From assembly GCA_000720805.1 (NCBI GenBank), contig JODI01000061.1, forward strand, positions 1 through 50,714: a DNA stretch of 50,714 nucleotides, read 5' to 3'. Below, in pieces: positions 41,344 to 50,464 of this stretch; the first letter of the stretch is position 1, and every line of letters starts with the position of its first letter. This DNA is from Streptomyces violaceoruber (GTDB lineage: Bacteria > Actinomycetota > Actinomycetes > Streptomycetales > Streptomycetaceae). The notes below the pieces were generated by a model. The model worked only from the letters and a program-made list of their open reading frames with translations, made no database searches and was not told where the DNA came from. The translations under genes were made by a program, and so were the position numbers.

Positions 41344-43005
41344 TCACACCGTCCCGACGGAGTCGGTCTTGCCACGGACGACATCCCGCAGGCGCTTCTT
41401 GTCGATCTTGCCGACCTTCGTCAGTGGCAACTCGTCCACGACCAGCAGGTCTTCGGGGAGCTTGTATCGCGCCACCTGCATCGCGGTGAGGGCGGCACGG
41501 ACCGATTCGAGGCTCAACCGGGTGCCCGGCTCGACGACCACGACCGCGCACACCCGCTCCCCCAGGTCGGGGTCGGCCTTCGCGACGGCCGCGACGCGGG
41601 CGACACCGGGCAGGCGGTAGATGAGGTTCTCGACCTCCTCGGCGGAGATCTTCTCGCCGCCCCGGTTGATGAGGTCCTTGTCCCGTCCTTCGACGACGAG
41701 ATCGCCCGACGGGTGCAACCGTACGACGTCACCGGTGCGGTACCAGCCGTCGGGCGTGAACGCACGGGCGTTGTGCTCGGCGGCCCGGTAGTAGCCGCGT
41801 GGGGTGTACGGGCCGCGGGTGAGCAGGGCGCCCATCTCACCGGGCGGGACCGGGTTGTCGGAGGCGTCGACGACGAGGATCTCGTCGTCCGGGCACATGG
41901 GGCGCCCCTGTGTCTCGATCTTGATGTCGTCGGGGTCGTCGGGGCGCGTGTAGTTCAGCAGCCCTTCCGCCATGCCGAACACCTGCTGGAGCGTGCCGCC
42001 GAGCACGGGTTCGGCGCGGCGGGCGACCTCCGGCGCGAGGCGGGCGCCGCCCACTTGCAACAGCCGTAGTGCGGGCGGGGCGGGGTGGCGGCCGGAGGCC
42101 ACCGCGTCGATCCAGCGCTGGACGACGGCCGGTACGGCGGCGGTGGCCGTCACGCCCTCGGCGGCCATCAGCGGCAGCACCTTCCCGGGGTCCGGGGTGC
42201 GGGCCAGGACGACCCGGCCACCGTTCATGAGGGTGCCCAGGATGCCGGGGCAGGCCAGGGGGAAGTTGTGTCCGGCGGGCAGGGCCACCAGGTAGACGGA
42301 GTCGGCGTCGAGGCCGCAGACCTCGGCGCTGCGCCGCGCGTTGTACTCGTAGTCGTCGTGGGTGCGGGTGATGAGCTTCGGCAGTCCGGTCGTACCGCCG
42401 GAGAGCAGGAAGACGGCGATGTCGCCGCTGTCCGGGGCGATGTCGTCGAGCCGGGCCCGTGCGCCGGCCGGGTCGTCGGCCGGTTCGGCCAAGGCACGCA
42501 GGTCCGTGGCGTCGGTACCGGCCGTGCCACCCGCGACGAGCAACAGCCGTACGCTCGGGGTGTCTTCGGCGACCTCCCGCCCCAGGGCCTGGTGGTCGAA
42601 GTCGCCGAGTCGGTCCGGTACGGCGATCGAGGTGACCTCGGCATGGGCGGCCAGGTAGCGCAGTTCGTGACCGCGATGCGCGGGCATCGCCATCACGGGA
42701 GCGATTCCGGCCCGCAGACAGGCGAGAGTGAGTGTGACGAACTCCCAGCCGTTGGGCAGCTGGACGAGCATCGCGTCACCGGGGTTGAGGCCGCTGTCCA
42801 GCAAGCGGCACGCCAATCCGTCGGCCCTGTCGATGAGTTGACGGTACGTCAGGCGCATGTCGCCGTCCACGACGGCCACCGTGTCGTCGTAGGTATCGGC
42901 CCATTCGTGAAGGTACGAGCCGAGCGGCCTGCCACGCCAGTACCCGGCCTCGCGGTAGCGGTCGGCCGCCTCCTTGGGCCAGGGCACGAATCCCTCACGC
43001 GTCAT
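41344..43005 (-). CDS. sdgA: Salicylyl-AMP ligase (2,3-DHB-AMP ligase-like)
   Basis: 553-residue adenylate-forming enzyme close to EntE/DhbE aryl-acid ligases. It has the phosphate loop [10 protein letters not shown] (about 201-210), [17 protein letters not shown], the hinge [15 protein letters not shown], and the C-terminal [10 protein letters not shown] with the catalytic lysine. In this gene setting the substrate is almost certainly salicylate: ATP activates the carboxylate to salicylyl-AMP, the first step of the CoA-dependent salicylate pathway described in Streptomyces sp. WA46. It is the last gene of the operon, overlapping the upstream gene by 11 bases. A role in siderophore synthesis is unlikely because no NRPS is near. 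Confidence 0.87.
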   Translation of the reverse strand: MTREGFVPWPKEAADRYREAGYWRGRPLGSYLHEWADTYDDTVAVVDGDMRLTYRQLIDRADGLACRLLDSGLNPGDAMLVQLPNGWEFVTLTLACLRAGIAPVMAMPAHRGHELRYLAAHAEVTSIAVPDRLGDFDHQALGREVAEDTPSVRLLLVAGGTAGTDATDLRALAEPADDPAGARARLDDIAPDSGDIAVFLLSGGTTGLPKLITRTHDDYEYNARRSAEVCGLDADSVYLVALPAGHNFPLACPGILGTLMNGGRVVLARTPDPGKVLPLMAAEGVTATAAVPAVVQRWIDAVASGRHPAPPALRLLQVGGARLAPEVARRAEPVLGGTLQQVFGMAEGLLNYTRPDDPDDIKIETQGRPMCPDDEILVVDASDNPVPPGEMGALLTRGPYTPRGYYRAAEHNARAFTPDGWYRTGDVVRLHPSGDLVVEGRDKDLINRGGEKISAEEVENLIYRLPGVARVAAVAKADPDLGERVCAVVVVEPGTRLSLESVRAALTAMQVARYKLPEDLLVVDELPLTKVGKIDKKRLRDVVRGKTDSVGTV

Positions 43006-45052
43006 CGGATCCTCCTTGATCCCGGGGGTCTCGCAGCAGCAGTACGGCGTCGAGCGCGACGACGTCGCCGTCGGGCAGGACGCGCAAAGGGTTGATCTCG
43101 CACTCGGCCACGGCGTCGTCGGCGGCGAGGGAGGCCAGGGCGAGCAGCACGTGGGTGAGTCGCGCGCGGTCGACCGGGGTGGCGCCGCGCGCGCCGAGGA
43201 ACAGCTGGCGGGTGGCGAGCTCGTCGAGCATCGCGTGGGCCTCGTCCGCGGACAGGGGCGCGAGGCGCAGGGAGACGTCGCCGAGGATTTCAGCGGCTGT
43301 TCCCCCGGCGCCCAGAGCCAGCACGGGGCCGAAGACCGGGTCGCGGCGTACGCCGACGATGAGCTCGGGTCCTGCGGGGGCCATCTGTTCCACCAGCAGC
43401 GCTGGGCTCGCGGGCATGCGGGCGAGGGCTTCGTCGAGCTCCTCGTGCGTGCGGATGCCGACCTGGACCCCGCCCACTTCCGTCTTGTGCAGGATGTCCG
43501 CGTCGAGGATCTTCACGACGACCGAGCCGCCGAGCTCGTCGAGAGCCGCGTGCGCCGCGGTGGGGTCGGCGCACACGCGCCGTACGGGCGTATGGATGCC
43601 CAAGTCCGCGAGGACGCCCTTGGCCGTGTGCTCGTCGACCGGCCCCGGCGGGGGCAGGGTGGGGGCATCGGAGGCGGTGAGGACGGCCTCCAGCCGAGTG
43701 CGCGCAGCCGCGTCCTCGACGAGCGCGCGCACCATCACCGATCCGGAGGCCGGCGTGGCCGCGCAGGGAATGCCGGCTTCGCCCAGTTCACGGCGGGTCC
43801 GCCGCGCCTGCTCCACGGGTCCGCCGACGACGGCGACGAGCGGGGTGGCCGTACGGGCGGCGGTCAGCGCGGCCGGGAGGTCCACGGTGGTGGGTTCCAG
43901 CAGCCCGTAGACGGCGGTGACGTCGATACCGGGGTCCTCCGAGACCCGCTCCACGATCTGCGTGATCGTGGGCGAGGGCCGACCGGTGTCGACGGGGTTG
44001 TTGAGATAAGTGAGGGCCGGGAGCAGCTCGCGCAGCTCCTTCACCGTCCGTTCGACCAGCGGGGGAACCTGCACTCCGTGGGAGCGCAGGTCGTCGGTGA
44101 GCAGCAGACCGGGTCCGGCCTGGGCGGTGACCAGGCCGACGCCTGCACGGGGATGCGCGGGGAGTCGTACGCGGCTGAGGGCGGTGACGGCGTCGACGAG
44201 GTCGCGCTCGTCGTCGACGAGGACGGCTCCGGCCTGGCGCAGGGCCGTCCTGGTCACGCGCCAGGAGGTGGCCAGAGCGCCGGTGTGGGAGCGGGCGAAG
44301 TCGCCGATGTCGCTACGGCCCACAACCAGGGCCACCACGGGGACACGATCGGTCAGACGCCGTACCGCCTCGGTGAGGCGGCGGCCTTCCGCGGCGGTCT
44401 CCACGTGCAGGGCGACGGCCCGTACGCCGTCGTCCTCGGCGAGGTGGCGCAGGACGTCGCCCTGGGTGACGTCCAGGCTGTTGCCCAGCCCGACCCCGAG
44501 ACGCAGGCCGACGCCGGCCTCGGCCAGGGCGAACGCCAGCGCGTGGTTCACGCCTCCGCTCGCGGCCACGACCGCCACCGGACCCGGTTCCAGGTCGGGT
44601 GTGCCCGGGACGAAACTGGCCGTGAGCCGCCGGTGGGGGACGAGGAAGCCAGAGGTGTTCGGTCCGAGGACCCGGATGCCGGTGTCCCGTACCACCTCGG
44701 TCAACGCCTGCTGGTGCAGCGCACCGTCACCCCCGGCTTCCGCGAACCCGCCGGCGCAGACCAGTGCGGCGCGGGCACCGACGGCCGCCGCCTCACGCAG
44801 GGCGTCGGCGGTCACGGCGGCCGGGATGCAGGAGACGACCAGGTCGGGTGTGATGCCGTGGCTTGCGGCTGCCTCGCCGACGCTGGGGAAGAAGCCCCGA
44901 TCGGGGTCCGGACGGCCGGAGTTGACCTTCATCACCGGCCCCGGGAAGGAAGCCAGGGAGGCGGCCATCGCCGCGCCGAGCTTCCCGGGCGTGGCCGATG
45001 CGCCGAGCACGGCAATGGCTCGGGGGGCGAACAGCGCTTCCAGGGCGGTCAC
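42995..45052 (-). CDS. sdgB: Salicylyl-CoA synthetase (NDP-forming acyl-CoA synthetase family)
   Basis: 685-residue single-chain enzyme of the acetate-CoA ligase (ADP-forming) type. Order: CoA-binding domain (about 5-130, AIAVLGASATPGKLG), succinyl-CoA ligase-like domains (150-440) with H256 in RSHTGALA, matching the phospho-histidine loop, and a C-terminal ATP-grasp domain (about 460-680, DELGGSVVVKILDADILHKT, ECEINPLRVLPDGD). In the WA46 pathway the equivalent protein forms salicylyl-CoA after the AMP ligase step. ATG 45052 overlaps the stop of the hydroxylase gene (ATGA). Confidence 0.83.
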   Translation of the reverse strand: MTALEALFAPRAIAVLGASATPGKLGAAMAASLASFPGPVMKVNSGRPDPDRGFFPSVGEAAASHGITPDLVVSCIPAAVTADALREAAAVGARAALVCAGGFAEAGGDGALHQQALTEVVRDTGIRVLGPNTSGFLVPHRRLTASFVPGTPDLEPGPVAVVAASGGVNHALAFALAEAGVGLRLGVGLGNSLDVTQGDVLRHLAEDDGVRAVALHVETAAEGRRLTEAVRRLTDRVPVVALVVGRSDIGDFARSHTGALATSWRVTRTALRQAGAVLVDDERDLVDAVTALSRVRLPAHPRAGVGLVTAQAGPGLLLTDDLRSHGVQVPPLVERTVKELRELLPALTYLNNPVDTGRPSPTITQIVERVSEDPGIDVTAVYGLLEPTTVDLPAALTAARTATPLVAVVGGPVEQARRTRRELGEAGIPCAATPASGSVMVRALVEDAAARTRLEAVLTASDAPTLPPPGPVDEHTAKGVLADLGIHTPVRRVCADPTAAHAALDELGGSVVVKILDADILHKTEVGGVQVGIRTHEELDEALARMPASPALLVEQMAPAGPELIVGVRRDPVFGPVLALGAGGTAAEILGDVSLRLAPLSADEAHAMLDELATRQLFLGARGATPVDRARLTHVLLALASLAADDAVAECEINPLRVLPDGDVVALDAVLLLRDPRDQGGSDDA

Positions 45053-46602
45053 TTGATGCCTCCGACGAGGTCGGCCCGGCCGGAGAGGACGAGCGTGGTC
45101 GCGGCGTCGTCGTCATACGCGCCGACGACCGCGGCGGGCAGGCTGTGCACGAGCCGGGCCTCCTCCGCGACCAGTACGCGGGTCAGCGCCGTACCGCCGC
45201 GTACACCGACGAGCAAGGCCCCCGCCTCTGCCGTCTCACGCACCTGCTCAAGGGCGAGCGGCAGGCCCTCCTCAGTGTCCGGGGCGTCGATCCATACGCC
45301 CGCCCCCGACGACTGACCGCTGAAGGGGACCATCGGGATGACGGTGCCGTCCGTTCCGGTCAGGACGTGGTCGTCGACCGTCACCCGCCGCGAGGGAAGG
45401 CGGTACGGCCCGCCGCTGAAAGGCGTCTGCAGGGGCCCTGCATCGTGACGGCCCCGCCACCATCCGTCGACGCGGTCCACGTACAACGCGTCGCGCACGG
45501 CGAGTTTGCCCCGCGGGATGCTGCGGGTGAGGAAGTGGAAGGCGAACTGTGTCGGGTCGTCGAGGTTACGGACGTAGCGGCCGAAGTGCTCCCACCAGGA
45601 CAGGCTGGGCCGCGCCGAGTTCTGGATCCTCTCGACCTTGGGGCGGCGGCGCTCCTCGTAGAGGTCGAGTGCGTCCGGCACGCTGTCCGGTGCCTCCCCA
45701 AGGGCCCCGGCCAGCGCGACCGCGTCCTCCATGGCCATCTTGGTGCCGGACCCGACGGAGAAGTGCGCGGTGTGCGCCGCGTCGCCCAGCAGCACCCACT
45801 TGCCCCGTCGCCACGAACGGGCCCTGCGGGTGGCGAAGTTGGCCCAGCGGGAGTTGTTGCCGACCAGCGGGTGCCCGTCGATCTGCTCGCGGAACAGGTC
45901 TTCCAGGTAGCTCTTGGTCTTCTCGTCGCTCATGCCCGGCGGGGTCGACGGATCGAAGGCGTCGAGACCGGCCCTGGCCCACGAGTCCGCGTCGGTCTCG
46001 ACGATGAAGGTGCTCAGCGAGTCACTGATCGGATAGGCGTGGGCGGCGAAGACACCGTGAGGGCCGTCCTGATGGACGAAGGTAAGTCCATCGAACATGT
46101 AAGTGGTTCCGAACCAGATGAACTTGGCGCTCGCCACCTCGGCGGTCGGTCCGAAGTCGTCGGCGAACAGGGTGCGGAAGCGGCTGTTGGCCCCGTCGCA
46201 CACCACGACCAGGTCGAAGTCGTCCAGCTCGGCGGGATCGCGGACCTCGTGCTGGAAGCGCATCTGCACGCCCTCGGCGCGGGCCCGTTCCTGCAGCAGG
46301 CTCAACAGCGTCTTGCGTACCACAGCCGCCATGCCCATGCCGCCGACAGACTCCCGTGCGCCGTGCACGCGGACCTCGATGTCGTCCCAGTGCCGGCCGT
46401 GCTTCTCCAGCGCCTCGCTGAGGACGGGATCGGCGGCGTCGATGGCGTCGAGTGTGGCGTCCGAGAAGACCACTCCGAAGCCGAACGTGTCGTCGGGTCG
46501 GTTGCGTTCGAAGACCACGACCTCGGCGCCGGGCCGGCTCCGCTTGAGCAGTGTGGCGAAGAACAGTCCTCCGGGACCTGCGCCGATGCAGGCAACTTTC
46601 AT
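45049..46602 (-). CDS. sdgC: Salicylyl-CoA 5-hydroxylase (FAD monooxygenase)
   Basis: 517-residue class A flavin monooxygenase. The FAD fold is IGAGPGGLFFATLL (G7-G12 region), and GDAAHTAHFSVGSGTKMAME binds FAD and the nicotinamide side. The middle carries VVVCDGANSRFR. It is of the salicylyl-CoA/anthraniloyl-CoA group that hydroxylates the ring para to the hydroxyl, giving gentisyl-CoA, which is released as gentisate. ATG 46602 has GAAGGAA 7 bases before it; the longer open frame begins inside the neighbour. Length is normal for this group. Confidence 0.88.
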   Translation of the reverse strand: MKVACIGAGPGGLFFATLLKRSRPGAEVVVFERNRPDDTFGFGVVFSDATLDAIDAADPVLSEALEKHGRHWDDIEVRVHGARESVGGMGMAAVVRKTLLSLLQERARAEGVQMRFQHEVRDPAELDDFDLVVVCDGANSRFRTLFADDFGPTAEVASAKFIWFGTTYMFDGLTFVHQDGPHGVFAAHAYPISDSLSTFIVETDADSWARAGLDAFDPSTPPGMSDEKTKSYLEDLFREQIDGHPLVGNNSRWANFATRRARSWRRGKWVLLGDAAHTAHFSVGSGTKMAMEDAVALAGALGEAPDSVPDALDLYEERRRPKVERIQNSARPSLSWWEHFGRYVRNLDDPTQFAFHFLTRSIPRGKLAVRDALYVDRVDGWWRGRHDAGPLQTPFSGGPYRLPSRRVTVDDHVLTGTDGTVIPMVPFSGQSSGAGVWIDAPDTEEGLPLALEQVRETAEAGALLVGVRGGTALTRVLVAEEARLVHSLPAAVVGAYDDDAATTLVLSGRADLVGGIK

Positions 46603-46618
46603 GGCTTTTCCTTCGTGC

Positions 46619-47344
46619 TCACAGCCACGCGGGCAGCTTGGGCAGGGATTGCCCGCCGGTCGGGTACAACGGGCCGGGGACGGGGCGCCCGGTCGCGTAG
46701 GCAGCCAGGCTGGGCAGGTCACCGCTCACCACGACCGGCTCGACGCCGGCCGAGTCGCCCAGAAGCCAGGTGTGGGCACCGTCCTCAGACCGCAGCCGGA
46801 CGGAGGGGCAGTCCGGCCGACCCTGGAAAGACGCGGCCACGTCGTCGACGAGGGCCGCGCACACGTCGTGCCGGACGTCGTCGAAGCTGGTGTCGATGCT
46901 CAGGTCGACGGCGTGGACCCATACTTCGCGCACCCGCATCCAGGGCACCTGAGAGGCGGACACTTCGCGTCCTCGCGCGGTGCGGACGGTCGCCGCCCAG
47001 CACTCGTCGGGCAGCGCGGCGAGTTCCTCGCCGAGACGGCTGTCGGCCGCGAGCAGTTCGGCACGCAGCTCTTCGGCCGGCCGCCGGGCGCCCTCTTCGA
47101 TCTCGCGCGTCCGCTGGTCGCCACTCGCGTACATGGGCGTCTCGACACCTGTCCGCGCCCAAGTCAGCAGGTTGACGAGTGCGTCGGCGTTGCGGGCGAC
47201 GTGGGCGACGACGTGAGCGCGGCTCCAGCCCGGCAGATACGAGGGCCTGATGAATCCCGGGTCGGTCAGCCGGTGCACGGCGGCTTCGAAGGCCGCCGTG
47301 CCCTTGGCCGCCCGCTCCAGCATCGCCGCCGGGCGTGCGCTCAC
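46619..47344 (-). CDS. Mycothiol-dependent maleylpyruvate isomerase
   Basis: 241 residues. The N-terminal DinB-like four-helix bundle carries a zinc site H48, E140 and H144 (HVVAHVARN and REVWVHAVDL). The spacing is the same as in the Corynebacterium glutamicum enzyme (H52, E144, H148). The C-terminal SCP2-like domain ends in PLYPTGGQSLPKLPAWL. It converts maleylpyruvate, the ring-opened product of gentisate, to fumarylpyruvate using mycothiol, the thiol of actinobacteria. GTG 47344 overlaps the upstream stop (GTGA), and the hydroxylase gene follows 16 bases on. Confidence 0.9.
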   Translation of the reverse strand: MSARPAAMLERAAKGTAAFEAAVHRLTDPGFIRPSYLPGWSRAHVVAHVARNADALVNLLTWARTGVETPMYASGDQRTREIEEGARRPAEELRAELLAADSRLGEELAALPDECWAATVRTARGREVSASQVPWMRVREVWVHAVDLSIDTSFDDVRHDVCAALVDDVAASFQGRPDCPSVRLRSEDGAHTWLLGDSAGVEPVVVSGDLPSLAAYATGRPVPGPLYPTGGQSLPKLPAWL

Positions 47345-48171
47345 CGTGTCTCCCGGCGGCAGGTGTTGCGGGTCTCGCCGATCCCCTCGATCCGGGTGAC
47401 GAGGAGTGATCCGTCCTGCAGATAGCGGGCGGGCTTGCGGGCGTGGCCGACCCCGCCCGGCGTGCCGGTGGCGATCACGTCGCCGGGCACGAGGGTGACG
47501 ATCTCGGACAGGTACGCGACCAGGGTGGCCGGGTCGAAGACGAGGTCGCCGGTGTCGGCCTTCTGGACGGTGTCGCCGTCGACCTCACAGGTCAGGCTCA
47601 GGCCCTGGGCGGACACCGCGGGGTCGTCGGCGGTCACCAGCCACGGCCCGATGGGGGTGGTGGCCTCGAAGGTCTTGCCCTGGTCCCACTGGGTGGTGCG
47701 GTACTGCCAGTCGCGGGCGGTGACGTCGTTGAGCACGGTGTACCCGGCGATCGCGGCCCGCGCCTGCTCCGTGTCGGCGTGCCGGACCTCGGCCCCGATG
47801 ACGACGCCGAGTTCGGCCTCCCAGTCCATCTGCGTGGACGCGGCGGGCAGGGTCACCTCGTCGTAGGCGCCGACCAGCGCCCGCGCGAACTTCGAGAACA
47901 GCGTGGGGTGCGAGGGGAGTTCGCGGCCCATCTCCAGAATGTGGGTGCGGTAGTTGAGGCCGACGCACACGACCTTCTCCGGCGCGACGACGACAGGGGC
48001 GTAGTCCAGGGCGCCTTCGTACGTCTCACCGTCGGCTTCCGCGGCACGCGCCGCCCAGTCCCGGTGGCGCAGGAAGGCCACCAGGTCGTTCTCGCCGAGG
48101 TCGACGGCCTTGTCGTCGTCGATGCGGACGGCGCGCGTGGTGCCGTTGACCCGGATGGTGGCGAGCTTCAC
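47341..48171 (-). CDS. Fumarylpyruvate hydrolase (FAH family)
   Basis: 276-residue fumarylacetoacetate hydrolase fold. The metal ligands are E118 and E120 (DWEAELGVVIG) and D149 (VLNDVTARD), with KTFEATTPIGPW and ATGTPGGVGHARKPARYL. It splits fumarylpyruvate into fumarate and pyruvate, the last step of gentisate breakdown. GTG 48171 overlaps the stop of the dioxygenase gene (GTGA, 48168-48171). The frame is open further upstream, but only antisense-like residues are added. Confidence 0.88.
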   Translation of the reverse strand: MKLATIRVNGTTRAVRIDDDKAVDLGENDLVAFLRHRDWAARAAEADGETYEGALDYAPVVVAPEKVVCVGLNYRTHILEMGRELPSHPTLFSKFARALVGAYDEVTLPAASTQMDWEAELGVVIGAEVRHADTEQARAAIAGYTVLNDVTARDWQYRTTQWDQGKTFEATTPIGPWLVTADDPAVSAQGLSLTCEVDGDTVQKADTGDLVFDPATLVAYLSEIVTLVPGDVIATGTPGGVGHARKPARYLQDGSLLVTRIEGIGETRNTCRRETR

Positions 48172-49244
48172 TTGTGTTCTCCTCGGGAGGTGCGGGCGAG
48201 GCCGAGGGCCTCGTAGACGGGTTCGTCGCTGAAACGGAAGAGGTCGACCTGGGTGCGGGCGGACAGCGAGACCTCGCACCAGGAGGGGACGACGAACAGG
48301 TCGCCCTTGGCGATCTCGAAGACCTTGTCGCCGACCTGGGCGACCGCCTCGCCCTCGAACACCTGCCAGACCGCGGAGCCGACCGTGCGCACCGGGGTGG
48401 TCCGGGTGCCGGCCCTCAGGCGGCGCATCTCGGTGCGCATCGTGACCAGGGCGTCCCTGCCGGTGGTGGGGTTCGAGAAGCGGACTCCGGCGTGCCCGGG
48501 CTCGAGCACGCCGGGCACACCCTCCAACTCCAACTCCAGCTGGGCGGTCAGGGCGGCGTCGGTGTGCTCCCAGCGGTACGCGTTCAGCGGGGAGTTGGGC
48601 TGGTCGGGCCGGCCGATCGGGCGCAGCCCGGGGTGGCCCCACAGTCGCTCGCCACGCGAACGCTCGGGGGTTTCGCGGGTGGAGAGTTCGTCGGGGCCGA
48701 ACTCGAAGAAGCCGGCGTCCAGCTTGGAGACGAGCGGGATGTCGAGGCCGTCGAGCCAGGCCATCGGTTCATCGGTGACGTTCTGGTGCTCGTGGAAGGC
48801 CCAGCTCGGCGTGAGCAGCAGGTCACCCCGCCGCATCGCCACCGCATCCCCGTCGACGTTGGTCCACACGCCCTCGCCTTCGACCACGAACCGGAAGGCT
48901 CCCTGGCTGTGCCGGTGCGAGGGGGCGACCTCGCGCGGCCCCAGGTACTGGATCGCGGTCCACAGGGTCGGAGTGGCGTAAGGAAGGCCGGGAAGACCGG
49001 GGTTGGACAGAGCCATGGCGCGGCGCTCGCCGCCACGCCCCACCGGTACGAGCTCTCCGGAGCGCTGCGCGATGGGCAGCAGCTCCGCCCACCGCCACAG
49101 GTGCGGCACCGCGGCAGGCTGCGGCGACATCGGCATCAGGCCGTCCACCTGCGTCCACAGCGGGATCAGACCCGCGTCCTCGAAATCCGCGTACAGCTCG
49201 TCGAGCAGCTTGCGCTCGGTCTGTTCGCTGGTGGTGTCGGTCAC
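48168..49244 (-). CDS. sdgD: Gentisate 1,2-dioxygenase
   Basis: 358-residue bicupin dioxygenase. The N-terminal cupin holds the Fe(II) ligands H110 and H112 (APSHRHSQGAFRFVVEG) and H151 or H153 (AFHEHQN). The second cupin (about 270-350, SAVWQVFEGEAVAQV, KGDLFVVPSW) has lost its metal histidines, as is usual. It opens the gentisate ring with O2 to maleylpyruvate. GTG 49244 is chosen because GGAGG ends 5 bases upstream. It is the first gene of the operon, which therefore opens with ring cleavage and ends with substrate activation. Confidence 0.9.
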   Translation of the reverse strand: MTDTTSEQTERKLLDELYADFEDAGLIPLWTQVDGLMPMSPQPAAVPHLWRWAELLPIAQRSGELVPVGRGGERRAMALSNPGLPGLPYATPTLWTAIQYLGPREVAPSHRHSQGAFRFVVEGEGVWTNVDGDAVAMRRGDLLLTPSWAFHEHQNVTDEPMAWLDGLDIPLVSKLDAGFFEFGPDELSTRETPERSRGERLWGHPGLRPIGRPDQPNSPLNAYRWEHTDAALTAQLELELEGVPGVLEPGHAGVRFSNPTTGRDALVTMRTEMRRLRAGTRTTPVRTVGSAVWQVFEGEAVAQVGDKVFEIAKGDLFVVPSWCEVSLSARTQVDLFRFSDEPVYEALGLARTSRGEHK

Positions 49245-49337
49245 GGAAACCTCCACGTCGTGTTGTTCGGCGACCGCCGGAAGAAGCGCGCATCGTTCCG
49301 CGCCGTCCTGGACGCTACGCCGCGTTTTCCCCTCATC

Positions 49338-49361
49338 GGAATCCTCGAAGGGTAGGATTCC
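49338..49361. promoter_or_regulatory. IclR-type palindromic operator
   Basis: GGAATCCT and AGGATTCC are perfect 8-bp arms (49338-49345 and 49354-49361) around an 8-base centre. The site lies 3 bases before the IclR start and 94 bases before the dioxygenase start. TAGGAT (49353-49358) could be a -10 for the IclR gene and lies inside the site, so autorepression is likely. Confidence 0.82.
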
Positions 49362-49364
49362 TCT

Positions 49365-50138
49365 ATGGAGAATTCAGGCAGTCTTTCGCCGAGCCCTTCG
49401 TATCCGGTGAGCGCCGCCGGCAACGCCCTGCGCGTCGTCCGGCTGCTGCACGAGCTCGACGAGCTGCGGGTGATGGACGTCGCCGACCGGCTCGGCGTCG
49501 CGCGCTCGACCGCGCACCGGATCCTCGCGATGCTGGTCTTCGAGGGATTCGCCGCGCAGGACCGCCACAAGGTGTACCGGCCGGGGCCGGCTCTGCAGGC
49601 GATCAGGGGAAGCCAGGCGGCCCCTCCTCCGGACCTGATCACCATCGCCCACCCCCATCTGCAACGGCTGGCGGACGCCGTCCGTGAGACGACCCATCTG
49701 ATGGTGCTCGAGGGCAACGGCAGCCGCTTCCTCGACGGCGTGGAGGGCCCACAGGCGCTTCGCGTCAGCTACCGCACCGGCACACTCCTGCCCGCCCACG
49801 TGACCTCGGGCGGCAAGGCCCTGCTCGCGGCACTGCCGACTGACCGGCTCCGGGCCCTCTACCCCAACGGGCTCCCCGAGGACCGGGCCAAAGTTCCCAA
49901 GGACTTCGAGAGCCTGATGAACGAGCTGGTGTCCGTGCGCCGCCACGGCTACGCCCTCAATTTTCAGGAGAGTGAGCGCGGAGTGCACGCCGTCGGCACG
50001 TGTGTGCGCGACCGTACGGGCGCCGCCGTAGCCGCCGTGGTCGTGGCGGCTCCGTCTGTCCGCTGCACCCGGGCAAGGCTCGCTGAACTGTCCCAGCCTC
50101 TGCTCGCGACCGCGCGGGACATCGGTCAGGGTCTGTGA
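49365..50138 (+). CDS. IclR-family regulator of the salicylate operon
   Basis: 257 residues: a winged helix (about 15-80, DVADRLGVARSTAHRILAML) and an IclR effector domain (about 95-255, LRVSYRTGTLLPAHVTSGGK, LNFQESERGVHAVGTCVRD). It diverges from the gentisate/salicylate operon and most likely answers salicylate, salicylyl-CoA or gentisate. The palindrome just upstream of its ATG is the probable binding site for both promoters. It is not closely similar to the two tandem IclR proteins at 15-17 kb. Confidence 0.9.
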   Translation: MENSGSLSPSPSYPVSAAGNALRVVRLLHELDELRVMDVADRLGVARSTAHRILAMLVFEGFAAQDRHKVYRPGPALQAIRGSQAAPPPDLITIAHPHLQRLADAVRETTHLMVLEGNGSRFLDGVEGPQALRVSYRTGTLLPAHVTSGGKALLAALPTDRLRALYPNGLPEDRAKVPKDFESLMNELVSVRRHGYALNFQESERGVHAVGTCVRDRTGAAVAAVVVAAPSVRCTRARLAELSQPLLATARDIGQGL

Positions 50139-50464
50139 ACGGCAGCGGCGCACGCCACCGTCGAACCGCGTGGTGGCATGCGCCGTGGCGTCTTCGAGTC
50201 ACGTCGTACGACCTCTGCGAAGGGCATCCCGTGAAGCGGCAGGTGTAGTTGTTCACCAGGGCGACCCCGGCCCGCTTTGCCGAGGTCGCCGTCAGGCCCG
50301 CAGACGCCACCGGAAACCCGTCGTGCGGGACCCCGTGCCTGATCGCGACCTCGCCCCGGGTTGATCCCAGCGGCCGCCACCTCGACCGTTCACCGGGCTG
50401 GGGCCGTTCGACGCCGACCGCGTCCCGTACGTCGATGCCCCTGCCCTTCCGGCATCATGGCTCG
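50139..50464. other. Intergenic region, no gene seen
   Basis: 326 bases between the convergent IclR and amidohydrolase genes. Open frames here lack domain character. A minus-strand frame contains NNYTCRFTGCP near 50230, but nothing around it supports a gene. Confidence 0.5.

Noticed and set aside
41344..43005. Catechol-siderophore starter enzyme (EntE/DhbE)
   Set aside because: No isochorismate or NRPS genes are nearby, and the neighbours form a gentisate-type salicylate degradation pathway.
49353..49365. Leaderless mRNA for the salicylate IclR gene
   Set aside because: TAGGAT lies 7 bases before the ATG as a leaderless promoter would, but AGGA there can also serve as a ribosome site and no good -35 is visible, so it stays undecided.
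50126..50380. Small minus-strand gene between the IclR gene and the partial amidohydrolase
   Set aside because: It overlaps the IclR 3' end in antisense, has no ribosome site and shows only shadow-like composition.
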